From assembly GCA_902796905.1 (NCBI GenBank), contig CADBQU010000021.1:1-64000 (forward strand): a DNA stretch of 64,000 nt, read 5' to 3'. Below, piece by piece: positions 51,686-61,135 of the stretch. The position numbers and the translations under genes are program-made. Each line of letters starts with the position of its first letter. The stretch's first letter is position 1. The stretch is from Oscillospiraceae bacterium (lineage in GTDB: Bacteria > Bacillota > Clostridia > Oscillospirales > Acutalibacteraceae). The notes below the pieces were generated by a model. The model did no database searches. It saw nothing but the letters and a program-made list of their open reading frames with translations, and was not told where the DNA came from.

Positions 51686-51768
51686 GGCGGTTTTAGGCAA
51701 TCCAAAGGATTGCCTAAACGCCAAACCTTTGCTTTGGCGTTTAAAAGGCAAAGCCTTTTAAAACCGCC
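51686..51768. repeat. Cloverleaf-like three-hairpin repeat, copy E
   Basis: Outer stem GGCGGTTTTA (51686-51695) with TAAAACCGCC (51759-51768). Inner hairpins are AGGCAATCC/GGATTGCCT, AAACGCCAAA/TTTGGCGTTT and AAAAGGC/GCCTTTT. It is located 78 bases beyond the nhaC-like stop, after the dispersed terminator. Confidence 0.9.
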
Positions 51769-52003
51769 GTATTTTTTAATAAAATTTTCATAATAACAAA
51801 CAAAAACGCAAAAATTAAAAAACTTTTTAAAAATATAAAAAAGTTATTGCATTTAAGTTATGTGTGTGGTATATTCTCCTCGTAAAAACATTTATTTTGT
51901 TTTAAAAATTATATTTATAAAAAATATTATATTAAAGCACTTTAAATATTTGAATTTTTCGTTACTTGATAAAACTATTTATTTATGATAGGGGTATATC
52001 TGA

Positions 52004-54960
52004 ATGAAAGTAAATAAGGATTTTTCACAAAAAGAACAAAGGTTGGATTTTTGCCTTAATGTTGCGGGCGAGGGAATAGTACTTTTAAAAAACGAAAACA
52101 ATATTTTACCGCTTAAAAATGCCCGACTTGCGGTGAGTGGCGCAACGCACACGTTTTTTCAGAAATGGAAATAACTGCCCAAAAGGTATTTGAAGTAAAA
52201 AAACGCGGGGCGGATACTGCCGTTATGGTTATAACCCGCGCCAGTTATGAAAACAGCGATATGGAAATTGAAATAGGCGATTATATTATAAGTGAGACCG
52301 AGCGCAATATGATAAAAAACGTCTGTTCGGTTTTTGAAAACACCGTTTTAATACTGCATATCGGCTGTAATATTGATCTCGGGTTTCTCAGTGACTTTAA
52401 TATAAAAGGAATAATTTATACCAATCACTTAGGTGTAAACGGAAATTTATCCATAGCAGATGTTATGTCCGGAAAAATAAATCCATCGGGCAAGCTGCCC
52501 GTAACTCTTGCGCGGCATTTTGAGGATTATCCATCCTCTGCAAATTTCGGACAGCATGGCGGCGGACTTTTGCAAGATTACACCGAGGATATTTTTGTAG
52601 GCTACCGTTATTTTGAAAGCTTTGAAAAAGAATATAAAAAAGTGGTTTTCCCGTTTGGATTTGGACTTTCTTATACCACATTTGAAATAAAAGATAAAGC
52701 TTTTAAAGATGAAAATGGAATAATAACGGTTACGGTAAATGTTAAAAACACGGGAAATATGCCCGGTAAAGAGGTTTTGCAGCTTTATTATTCCGTACCT
52801 GATATAAATGATAGCGCTCGGCTTTCAGGTGCCGGAAAACAGCTTTGCGGCTTTGAAAAAACAAGGCTTTTGTTGCCCGGTGAAATGCAAAGAATAAGTA
52901 TTTCCTTTAAAATTGACAGTATGGCGGCTTTTGATGATACCGGTGTTTTAGGTAATAAATCCGTTTGGGTTATGGAAAAGGGCGAATATAAATTAATGCT
53001 CGGTACCGATTCGCACAATACCGAGGTTATAGCCGTTCACACAGAACAGTGCACAAGAGTAACAAAACGCTGCCACGAAATTATAACCACCCTATTTGAA
53101 AGACTTACCCGCAGCGGAAAATATGAAAAGCTGCCGCAGCTAAGCACGGGCGACGGCTGCCATGGAATAAGTGCAATAGGCAAAACGGAAATTAAAGCCG
53201 AGAGTTTTAATAGCATACACGAAAAATTTTCCGGCTTTTGCATGGGAGAAAGCTACACATATTTGCTGTTGCCTGGAAGCGGAGGGGCTTACGGAATATC
53301 GTTTAAGGGTCTTGAAATGCCACATGATAATGCTGAAAACTTATGTGAAATTTATGTAAACAATGTTAAGGTAAAAAATTTAAAAGCAACGAAAAATTAT
53401 GCTGAAATAATTCTGCCGCTTAGCCGTTGCAGCCTAAAAATTATACCGTTTAAAAACTTTAATGCGTATAGTATTATTTTTGACAAAGTAGATTCTTTAA
53501 ATTGTATTTTTGCAGATAAACTTAACAGTATTGACGCGGCTAATTTTTATGAAAATGATTTTTTTATTACGACTGCCAATTACAATAACGGAAACGGTGA
53601 TAGCGGTTCATATGTTACCAATTTTGACTGTGCAGGAAGATTTGCAACCTATAAGCTTGATGTTGCGGAAGCAGGAACATATGAAATTGCTTTCAAATAT
53701 GCATATTCGGGTGAAGAAAAAGCTGTAAATACAATTATAACTGTGCTTGCCTCAAATATAGTGCAGCCTCTTGGTGGAAATCTGCTTAAAAGGACATATA
53801 ACGAGGGCGAACCAAAGAGATTTATTACAGGCGACCGCTTTGCAATTTCGTTGCCACAAGGCAAAGTTTATTTAAAAATTGCAGCGGAAAACGTTCCGTT
53901 CCCCGACATAAGCTTAATTTATCTTGAAAAGACAGAATGTGAAATAACCGCGGCGGATATTTCGCTTGACGATATAAAAAAACGCAATGACGATTATCAG
54001 GGAATACCGCGTTGTCAGCTGATAGATGACCCCGCAAACTATCCGAAAAAAGGTATACAATTAAGCGAAGTATACCGCAATTCAGAGTTGATGAAACCGT
54101 TTTTGGAGCAGCTTACCAACAGGGAACTTGCAACAATTGTTTCGGGAACAACCACAAATTTAACACCGGGTGGGGATGTAGGATGCAATTCACCGCTTCA
54201 CGAACGCGGTGTTCCGGCGGCGCAAACGGCTGACGGACCCTGCGGTTTAAAGCAGTTTGACCAAATACCTATTGCTTTTCCGGTGGGAATGGTACTGTCA
54301 GCTACCTTTAACAAGGAAATTTTTGCCGATTATGGGCTTTGTATGGCGGAGGAATGTTTAAAGTATAGTGTAGATTACCTTTTGGGTCCATCAATAAATA
54401 TTATTCGCAACCCTGCAGGTGGCAGAAATTGCACGTATAGTTCGGAAGATCCCTATCTTGCGGGCATTATGGCAGCTTACTGCATAAATGCACTGCAATC
54501 AAAAGGAATATCGGCGGTATTAAAGCATTATACGGCAAACAGCACCGAGTTTGAGCGATTGAAATCCAATAGCCGCATATCGGCAAGAGCGTTGCGTGAA
54601 ATATATTTAAAGGCGTTTGAAATTGCCGTTAAAGAAAGCGACCCATGGTGTATGATGAGCTCATACAATCATGTAAACGATAAAAAGGTTTGTGAGGATT
54701 ACACCCTTATAACCGAGATTCCGCACGATGAGTGGGGCTGGCACGGCATTTTTATGACCGACTGGTGGAACGACTCAAAGCACACCAATGAGTTGAAAGC
54801 GGGACATGACCTTAAAATGTCCGCAGGGAATATTGAGGAAGTAACGCAGGCATTGAATAGCGGCGAGCTTACCCGTGAGCAGGTATATGTTTGCGCAGAA
54901 CGTGTGCTTAAAACGCTTATGAAAATAGGCAGAATAAAGAAAAAATTCGAGAAAGAATAA
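52004..54960 (+). pseudogene. Glycoside hydrolase family 3 gene with internal deletion and frameshift
   Basis: The natural start is ATG 52004, giving a 56-codon frame with EGIVLLKNENNILPLKNARL, a typical N-terminus of the GH3 C-domain. It stops at 52172. A second frame (first ATG 52165, 931 codons to 54960) continues at KRGADTAVMVITR, skipping the stretch that normally links them (roughly 50-80 residues). The long part retains the rest of the GH3 C-domain, a fibronectin III-like domain (VTVNVKNTGNMPGKEVLQLY), a jelly-roll region and, last, the GH3 catalytic domain with nucleophile Asp866 in FMTDWW. The domain order is permuted, as in Ruminococcus-type beta-glucosidases. The long frame may still make protein but should be impaired. 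Confidence 0.75.
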
Positions 54961-55054
54961 AACTGAGATTTTTTTGTGTTTTTGTAGAGAAAATAATTAA
55001 ATGATTATTAAACTTTATTTAAAAAGAAAAACTGCAACAATGTGAGGTATTATT

Positions 55055-57553
55055 ATGAAAAAATATACTGGTAATTACACAAAACAAATTGCTTTTCCGC
55101 TTGGCGGCATAGGTACGGGAAGTATATCGATTTCCGGCAACGGAATGCTTGTAGACCCCGAAATTAACGGTTATCCCGATAGAGAAAAAGAATGTAAATT
55201 TACAAATTTTGCAATTAAAGCCGAGGCAGACGGCAAAGTTATAGACAGCCGCTTGCTTAGCGGAGATCATATACACGACGCCGTAGGAACCATACGCGGA
55301 AGTTACGGCGTCGGTAATGCGCCGCTGTCGGGCTTTAAGCATTTTGACAACAGTGTGTTTAAAGCTGAATTTCCTTTTGCCGAAATTGAATTTAAGGATT
55401 CGGTTTTTCCGGCAGAAGTTGTATTGGAAGCATTTAATCCGTTTATTCCGTCCGATGATAAAAACAGCAGTATACCGGCGGCATTTTTTAATATAACCAT
55501 AAAAAATACATCAAATAAAAATATCAAATACACGGTTTTGGGAACATTATCAAATCTGTTAAAAAGCGGTGGGTTAAACCGTTACAGCGAAAAAAACGGT
55601 ATAAAGATGATAACATTAAACGGCGGCGAAAAAAACGGTAACGATAATATAACCATAGCTACCGATTCGGAAAATACCGCTCATCAGGATTACTGGTTTC
55701 GCGGCGGATGGTTTGATACGCTTACAATGTTTATGAACGAGCTTATTACTCCGGGCAGTATAACCAAGCGCACTTACGAAACCGAAAATTCCGGCGGAAA
55801 CGGAGACGCCGCAACTTTAACGGCAGAGGTAAATTTAAAGCCGGGAGAAACCAAAACGGTAAAATTTTTAATTAGTTGGTATGTGCCGTACTTACACGCC
55901 AAACCCGGCAATTGGTGGGGGTTATCCAAAGAAAAAGATTTGAAAAATTATTATGCGGTTTTATTTAAAAACTCAATCGAAACTGCAACATATTGTTTTG
56001 AAAATTGGAAAAAACTTTATACCGAAACAAAAACATTTGCAAACGCTTTGTATTCGTCATCTGTTCCCGAAGAGGTTAAAGAAGCAATACAGGCAAACCT
56101 TGCCATATTAAAATCCACTACATGTTTAAGGCTTGAAAACGGCAGTTTTTGGGCTTGGGAGGGAGTTTACCGAAACGTAGGCTCTTGCGCAGGCACTTGC
56201 CAGCATGTATGGAATTATGCTTACGCCTTGCCGTTTCTTTTTCCTAAGCTTGAAATGGGTATAAGAACAAATGAATTTAAGTATTGTCTTGAAAAAAGCG
56301 GAATGACGCATTTTAGAATGTCGGTGGATCTTGAACCTACCAAATGGGGCAGCAGACCCTGCGTAGACGGTCAAATGGGAAATGTGGTAAAGTGCTACAG
56401 GGAGTGGAAAATATCCGGCAATGACAAGTGGCTTAAAGATAATTGGGAAAATATTAAAAAAACCATAGAATATGCTTGGAGCAAAGAAAATTTTGATAAA
56501 TGGGACCCCGAAAAAAGCGGAGTTATAACCGGCAGACAGCACCATACGCTTGATGTTGAGATGTTCGGGCTTTATTCTTGGCTTACGGGATTTTATCATG
56601 CGGCACTTCTTGCAGGTGCCGAAATGGCAGAATATTTAGGCGAAAAAAATACTGCCGATGAATACCGTGCCTTATTTAAAAAAGGCAAAAAAACACTTGA
56701 CAAAACATTTAACGGCGAATATTACGAGCAAAAAATAGACATAACCGATAAATCTTTGCTTGATAATTATAAAAATGCTCAGGATTATTGGGATGATGAA
56801 ACAAAGCAAATAAAGTACCAGATAATTTCGGGCTGCGGTATAGACCAGGTGCTTGCAGATTGGCATACCGATATAGTGGGGCTTGAAAACGTATTTAAAA
56901 AAGAGCACCGTAAAAGTGCGCTTGAGGCAATTTATAAGTATAACTTTGTTAAAATGCACGATTATCATAACCCATGTCGTGTATTTGCCTGTAATGATGA
57001 AAAAGGCGTTACTATGTTTTGCTGGCCCAATATAGAAAAGAAACCGAAAATACCGGTGCCGTACAGCGAAGAATGTATGACCGGATTTGAATATGCCGTA
57101 GCGGATAATATGTTACAATGCGGTATGGAAGATAAGGCACTTGAAATTGTAAGGGCAATTAGGGAGAGATATAACGGAGAATTACGAAATCCTTGGGCGG
57201 AAATAGAGTGCGGGGCAAGCTATGCGCGAGCTATGGCGTCCTATTCGTTTTTGCTTACATACAGCGGATTTATTTTTGATATGCCCAAAAAACGCATAGG
57301 CTTTAATCCTATTAAAAACGGCAAGTATTTTTGGTCTGTTGACGGTGCATGGGGTACTGTTGAGTGCTTAAAAGAAAATTATGATTTTGCTGTTTTGTAC
57401 GGTGAAATTGAACTTAAAACCTTTATTACAAAGCTTGGTTTTGTATCAAACGTTTTGCTGAACGATAAACCGGTTTGCTTTAAAGCCAACGGAGATGCGG
57501 TTGCTATAAATTGTACCTTGCACAAAAACGATATTTTGAAAATTTGTAAATAA
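55055..57553 (+). CDS. Glycoside hydrolase family 116-like protein (beta-glucosidase/xylosidase type)
   Basis: 832 residues. The N-terminal beta-sandwich domain begins AFPLGGIGTGSISISGNGML, typical of the GBA2-like N domain. The (alpha/alpha)6 catalytic DUF608 domain contains CAGTCQHVWNYAYALPFLFP (nucleophile region, about 380-400), KWGSRPCVDGQMGNV and the SGCGIDQVLADWHTDIVG acid/base region. There is no signal peptide, so the enzyme is cytoplasmic. GH116 members hydrolyse beta-glucosides, beta-xylosides or glucosylceramide; the exact activity is open. It lies 94 bases downstream of the GH3 gene, in the same orientation, and ends at a repeated terminator element. Confidence 0.87.
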   Translation: MKKYTGNYTKQIAFPLGGIGTGSISISGNGMLVDPEINGYPDREKECKFTNFAIKAEADGKVIDSRLLSGDHIHDAVGTIRGSYGVGNAPLSGFKHFDNSVFKAEFPFAEIEFKDSVFPAEVVLEAFNPFIPSDDKNSSIPAAFFNITIKNTSNKNIKYTVLGTLSNLLKSGGLNRYSEKNGIKMITLNGGEKNGNDNITIATDSENTAHQDYWFRGGWFDTLTMFMNELITPGSITKRTYETENSGGNGDAATLTAEVNLKPGETKTVKFLISWYVPYLHAKPGNWWGLSKEKDLKNYYAVLFKNSIETATYCFENWKKLYTETKTFANALYSSSVPEEVKEAIQANLAILKSTTCLRLENGSFWAWEGVYRNVGSCAGTCQHVWNYAYALPFLFPKLEMGIRTNEFKYCLEKSGMTHFRMSVDLEPTKWGSRPCVDGQMGNVVKCYREWKISGNDKWLKDNWENIKKTIEYAWSKENFDKWDPEKSGVITGRQHHTLDVEMFGLYSWLTGFYHAALLAGAEMAEYLGEKNTADEYRALFKKGKKTLDKTFNGEYYEQKIDITDKSLLDNYKNAQDYWDDETKQIKYQIISGCGIDQVLADWHTDIVGLENVFKKEHRKSALEAIYKYNFVKMHDYHNPCRVFACNDEKGVTMFCWPNIEKKPKIPVPYSEECMTGFEYAVADNMLQCGMEDKALEIVRAIRERYNGELRNPWAEIECGASYARAMASYSFLLTYSGFIFDMPKKRIGFNPIKNGKYFWSVDGAWGTVECLKENYDFAVLYGEIELKTFITKLGFVSNVLLNDKPVCFKANGDAVAINCTLHKNDILKICK

Positions 57554-57575
57554 AAGGTAGTATTATATAAATAAA

Positions 57576-57712
57576 GCGTTACAAAAATTTAAAAATTTAC
57601 AATGTAAATAATTTTTGTAACGCAAAAAACAAAACAATTAATAAAAAGGCGAAAAATAGTTTTTATAAAAAAATTACCGTTCGGGAGCAACACTGCTTTC
57701 GAACGGTTTTTT
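57576..57712 (+). repeat. Terminator-bearing direct repeat, copy 1 (with dispersed terminator copy 2)
   Basis: A perfect 14-bp hairpin GCGTTACAAAAATT (57576-57589)/AATTTTTGTAACGC (57610-57623) is followed by an AT-rich linker and the terminator CCGTTCGGGAGCA (57677-57689)/TGCTTTCGAACGG (57694-57706) with T tail. About 135 bases are nearly identical to 60633-60767. It is the 3' end of the GH116 gene. Confidence 0.88.
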
Positions 57713-57761
57713 ATTATGGCTTTAGCCGGATAGGCTTATAGCCCTTGTGCAAACTACCGTT

Positions 57762-58622
57762 TTACGGGTGGTTTTGATTGATTTTTAAATAAAGTTTAGG
57801 TGAAATTCCTTTTTCTTTTTTAAATATTCTTGCAAAATAACTTGGATCGTTAAAGCCGTTTTCAACTGTAATATCAGTTATGGTTTTCTGTGTGGATTTT
57901 AGCTCGCGACAAGCATTTTCTATTCTTATTTTATTAATATAATTTATCGGAGTGGCTCCGGTTATTTCTTTAAAGGAATGACATAGATATTTTTTATTCA
58001 ATCCGCACACTGCAGATAAATCATCTAAGCTTATTTTTTCAACATAGTGCTCATCTATCCATTTAAGTAAATTTTCAATCTCATTTATTTTTTTCCTTCT
58101 TCTTTTTTCTGTTCCTATTTCTATTTTATTTAAAGAATAAAGATTGAAAAATATATTATACAGTAAACCATACGATGAAAGCTCATAATATTTCGGTTTA
58201 AAATGAAAAAGATTAAAAAAAGAAATAAGCTCGGCATAAAGTTTGCTTTCATCCCGATTAAGAAGAGCGGTAACTGTTTTTTCTCCGCTTACCAAAGGAA
58301 ATAAGATTTCCGATATCTTATCTTGATGACTTCTAAAAAGCATTTTTAAATCAAAAACCAATACTTCGTATATGCAGTTATCCGGTTCGCCCCTGTGCAG
58401 AAACCCGCAGTTTATAAAAGCAATATCTCCCTGTTTTAAGCTGTACTCAACATTTTGAATAAACAGCTTAAAATTTCCGCTTAAAATATGAATTATTTCA
58501 AACTCATTGTGCCAATGAAGAGGCATAATATACTGAAAATAATTTTTATTAACATAGTAATATTGAAGCGGAAATTCACCGGTTCCGTGTTTTTTATTTT
58601 CGTAATAATCGTATATTTTCAT
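57762..58622 (-). CDS. AraC-family regulator with cupin sensor domain
   Basis: 286 residues. The N-terminal cupin has MPLHWHNEFEIIHILSGNFK (about 34-53) and GDIAFINCGFLHRGEP. The C-terminal AraC DNA-binding domain carries SLDDLSAVCGLNKKYLCHSF and ITDITVENGFNDPSYFARIF. This layout is typical of sugar-responsive activators of glycan-utilisation genes. It diverges from fucI (171-base gap) and follows GH116 convergently, so it is the likely local regulator of the island. Confidence 0.88.
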   Translation of the reverse strand: MKIYDYYENKKHGTGEFPLQYYYVNKNYFQYIMPLHWHNEFEIIHILSGNFKLFIQNVEYSLKQGDIAFINCGFLHRGEPDNCIYEVLVFDLKMLFRSHQDKISEILFPLVSGEKTVTALLNRDESKLYAELISFFNLFHFKPKYYELSSYGLLYNIFFNLYSLNKIEIGTEKRRRKKINEIENLLKWIDEHYVEKISLDDLSAVCGLNKKYLCHSFKEITGATPINYINKIRIENACRELKSTQKTITDITVENGFNDPSYFARIFKKEKGISPKLYLKINQNHP

Positions 58623-58793
58623 AATTTTTTCAAAAAATGAATTTTGTCCTTTTTTTAGCTATTATTTTTATAGTATTATATCATAAATATGACTATAATA
58701 CAATTATAAATATAAAATTATAATAAAATTTTATGGATAGATTGCCGTTTAGACGAATTATATAAAAAATCTAATAATAAAGAAGTGTGAAAA

Positions 58794-60590
58794 ATGAAAG
58801 AAAACAGATACATAGGAGAATATCCCGTAATAGGAATAAGACCTACTATTGATGGCAGAAGAGGCGTGCTGGGAGTTCGCGAATCGCTGGAAGATCAGAC
58901 TATGAATATGGCAAGATCTGCCGCAAAGCTTTTTACGGAAAACCTTAAATATTCAAACGGAGAGCCCGTTAAGGTAATTATTGCGGATACAACAATAGGC
59001 AGAGTAGCGGAAGCTGCTGCCTGCGCGGATAAGTTTCGCAAAGCCGGTGTTGATATAACGCTTACCGTTACTCCTTGCTGGTGCTACGGTGCCGAAACTA
59101 TGGATATGGAAAAGGATACCATTAAAGCGGTTTGGGGATTTAACGGTACAGAAAGACCGGGAGCCGTATACTTGGCGTCGGTTCTTGCTACCCATGCACA
59201 AAAGGGACTTCCGGCATTCGGCATTTACGGACAGGATGTATGTAACGCCGACGACACCGATATCCCCGAAGACGTTCGCGAAAAATTGCTTCGTTTTGGC
59301 AGGGCGGCGGTAGCGGCGGCTACAATGCGCGGTAAATCGTATTTACAGATAGGTTCTATTACAATGGGCATAGGCGGTTCTATAATTGATCCGCATTTTA
59401 TTGAAGACTATTTGGGTATGCGTGTTGAATCGGTAGACGAGGTAGAAATAATCCGTAGAATAACCGAGGGTATTTATGACGAAAAAGAGTATAAAAAAGC
59501 TCTTGAATGGTCTAAAAAATATTGTAAAACAGGGTTTGATAAAAATCCTGAAAACCTTCAAAAAACAGATAAAGAAAAAGCGGAGGATTGGGAATTTACC
59601 GTTAAAATGTGCGTTATAATAAAAGACCTTATGAACGGTAACAAAAACCTTCCTAAAGGTTGCGAAGAAGAGGCTGTAGGACATAACGCAATAGCCGCGG
59701 GCTTCCAAGGTCAGCGCCAGTGGACCGATTTTTACCCGAACTGTGATTTTCCCGAAGCACTTCTTAATACTTCGTTTGATTGGAACGGGGCCAGAGAACC
59801 GTATATATTGGCAACCGAAAATGATGTTTTAAACGGACTGGGTATGCTGTTTATGAAATTGCTTACCAACCGTGCCCAAATGTTTGCGGATGTAAGAACA
59901 TGCTGGAACGGTAACTCCGTTAAGCGTTGTACCGGCTATGAACTTGAAGGACACGCAAAAGAGGCAGATGGTTTTATACACCTGATAAATTCAGGTGCTT
60001 GTTGTCTTGATGCCAACGGTGCGGCTAAAGATAAAAACGGCAACGCCGTTATGAAGCCATGGTATGATGTAACGGAAGACGACCAAAAGGCTATTATGGA
60101 TAATACCACATGGAATTATGCAGACTTAGGATATTTTAGAGGCGGCGGATTTTCTTCGCGATTTGAAACAAAGGCCGAAATGCCGGCCACAATGATACGG
60201 CTCAACCTTATAAAAGGCTTGGGTCCGGTACTGCAAATAGCAGAGGGCTGGACCGTAGATTTGCCGGCAGAGGTTAGTGATACATTATGGAAACGCACCG
60301 ACTTTACCTGGCCTTGCACGTGGTTTACACCGCGCGTTACAAAAAGCGGTCCGTTTAAATCGGCTTACGATGTTATGAATAATTGGGGCGCTAACCACGG
60401 CGCTATATCTTACGGACATATCGGTGCGGATTTAATTACACTTTGCTCAATTTTACGTATTCCGGTTTGTATGCACAATGTGCCGGAAAGCGATATATTC
60501 CGTCCGGCGGCGTGGAATGCATTTGGAATGGATAAAGAGAGCGCGGATTACAGAGCCTGCGCTAACTACGGCGCACAGTTTAAAAAGTAA
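58794..60590 (+). CDS. fucI: L-fucose isomerase
   Basis: 598 residues, close to the usual 590. Family landmarks are the N-terminal [31 protein letters not shown] near residues 96-106, [19 protein letters not shown] (about 180-198), [20 protein letters not shown], and the C-terminal [20 protein letters not shown]. It interconverts L-fucose and L-fuculose (also D-arabinose/D-ribulose) using Mn2+. No fuculokinase, aldolase or fucose permease is found in the window, so the rest of the pathway must lie elsewhere or the enzyme serves another sugar. It is divergent from the AraC gene and has a repeated terminator downstream. Confidence 0.93.
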   Translation: MKENRYIGEYPVIGIRPTIDGRRGVLGVRESLEDQTMNMARSAAKLFTENLKYSNGEPVKVIIADTTIGRVAEAAACADKFRKAGVDITLTVTPCWCYGAETMDMEKDTIKAVWGFNGTERPGAVYLASVLATHAQKGLPAFGIYGQDVCNADDTDIPEDVREKLLRFGRAAVAAATMRGKSYLQIGSITMGIGGSIIDPHFIEDYLGMRVESVDEVEIIRRITEGIYDEKEYKKALEWSKKYCKTGFDKNPENLQKTDKEKAEDWEFTVKMCVIIKDLMNGNKNLPKGCEEEAVGHNAIAAGFQGQRQWTDFYPNCDFPEALLNTSFDWNGAREPYILATENDVLNGLGMLFMKLLTNRAQMFADVRTCWNGNSVKRCTGYELEGHAKEADGFIHLINSGACCLDANGAAKDKNGNAVMKPWYDVTEDDQKAIMDNTTWNYADLGYFRGGGFSSRFETKAEMPATMIRLNLIKGLGPVLQIAEGWTVDLPAEVSDTLWKRTDFTWPCTWFTPRVTKSGPFKSAYDVMNNWGANHGAISYGHIGADLITLCSILRIPVCMHNVPESDIFRPAAWNAFGMDKESADYRACANYGAQFKK

Positions 60591-60617
60591 ATTTTTTAAA
60601 AAAGTAAAAAGAAAAGA

Positions 60618-60767
60618 GCGGTATTTTTATTTATAAAAATTTGAAAATTTACAATGTAAATAACTTTTGTACCGCAAAAAACAAAACAATTAATAAAAAA
60701 GCATAAAATTGTTTTTATAAAAAAATTACCGTTCGGGAGCAACACTGCTTTCGGACGGTTTTTTATT
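60618..60767 (+). repeat. Terminator-bearing direct repeat, copy 2 (with dispersed terminator copy 3)
   Basis: Same layout as the copy at 57576. GCGGTA (60618-60623) pairs with TACCGC (60670-60675), where copy 1 has GCGTTA/TAACGC, so both arms changed together. The shared AT-rich linker follows, and then CCGTTCGGGAGCA (60729-60741)/TGCTTTCGGACGG (60746-60758) with T tail. It terminates fucI. Confidence 0.85.
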
Positions 60768-60793
60768 GAAAAATTTTTATAGTATGTTATAAT
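60766..60793 (+). promoter_or_regulatory. Possible promoter of the flavodiiron protein gene
   Basis: TTGAAA (60766-60771), 16 bases, TATAAT (60788-60793). If used, the leader is about 335 nt long and includes the hairpins at 60896-61025. Confidence 0.55.
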
Positions 60794-60895
60794 ATTAAAA
60801 AGTGCGTTACAGACAAAACAATCACTGCTTTGTTTAGAAAAAGGATTTTAAAAAAGCTTTTTGTTTTTTATTTGCTGTAATTTAACAAAGAAGTA

Positions 60896-61025
60896 AATTA
60901 ATTAAAAGCTTTCGGCTTTTTAATTATTAATATGGCAGTAACATATTGCCTTGTTTTTATTAATTAAAAGCCGCAAATATAAGCCGAAAATATGCGGCAA
61001 TACGGTTGTGCTGCGGCTTTTTGGC
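60896..61025 (+). promoter_or_regulatory. Structured leader with alternative hairpins (candidate attenuator)
   Basis: Segment 1 (TTAATTAAAAGC, 60898-60909) can pair with segment 2 (GGCTTTTTAATTATTAA, 60914-60930). Segment 2 can instead pair with segment 3 (TTAATTAAAAGCC, 60960-60972). Segment 3 extended (AAAAGCCGCA, 60966-60975) can pair with segment 4 (TGCGGCTTTT, 61012-61021), which is followed by T residues like a terminator. Mutually exclusive pairings of this kind are typical of attenuators. It does not match a riboswitch class I know. Confidence 0.45.
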
Positions 61026-61135
61026 AAAAAAATAATTTTTTAAGCTAAAGCGCTGTTTTTTATATTAACAAACAATAATATGCACTTAAATATTATGCGA
61101 AATTTTTTAAATTATTAAAACAACGGAGGCATTTT

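Noticed and set aside
28434-51768. Three-hairpin repeats as insertion sequences or integron attC sites
   Set aside because: No transposase or integrase, no shared internal sequence, no target-site duplication seen, and the attC core sites are absent.
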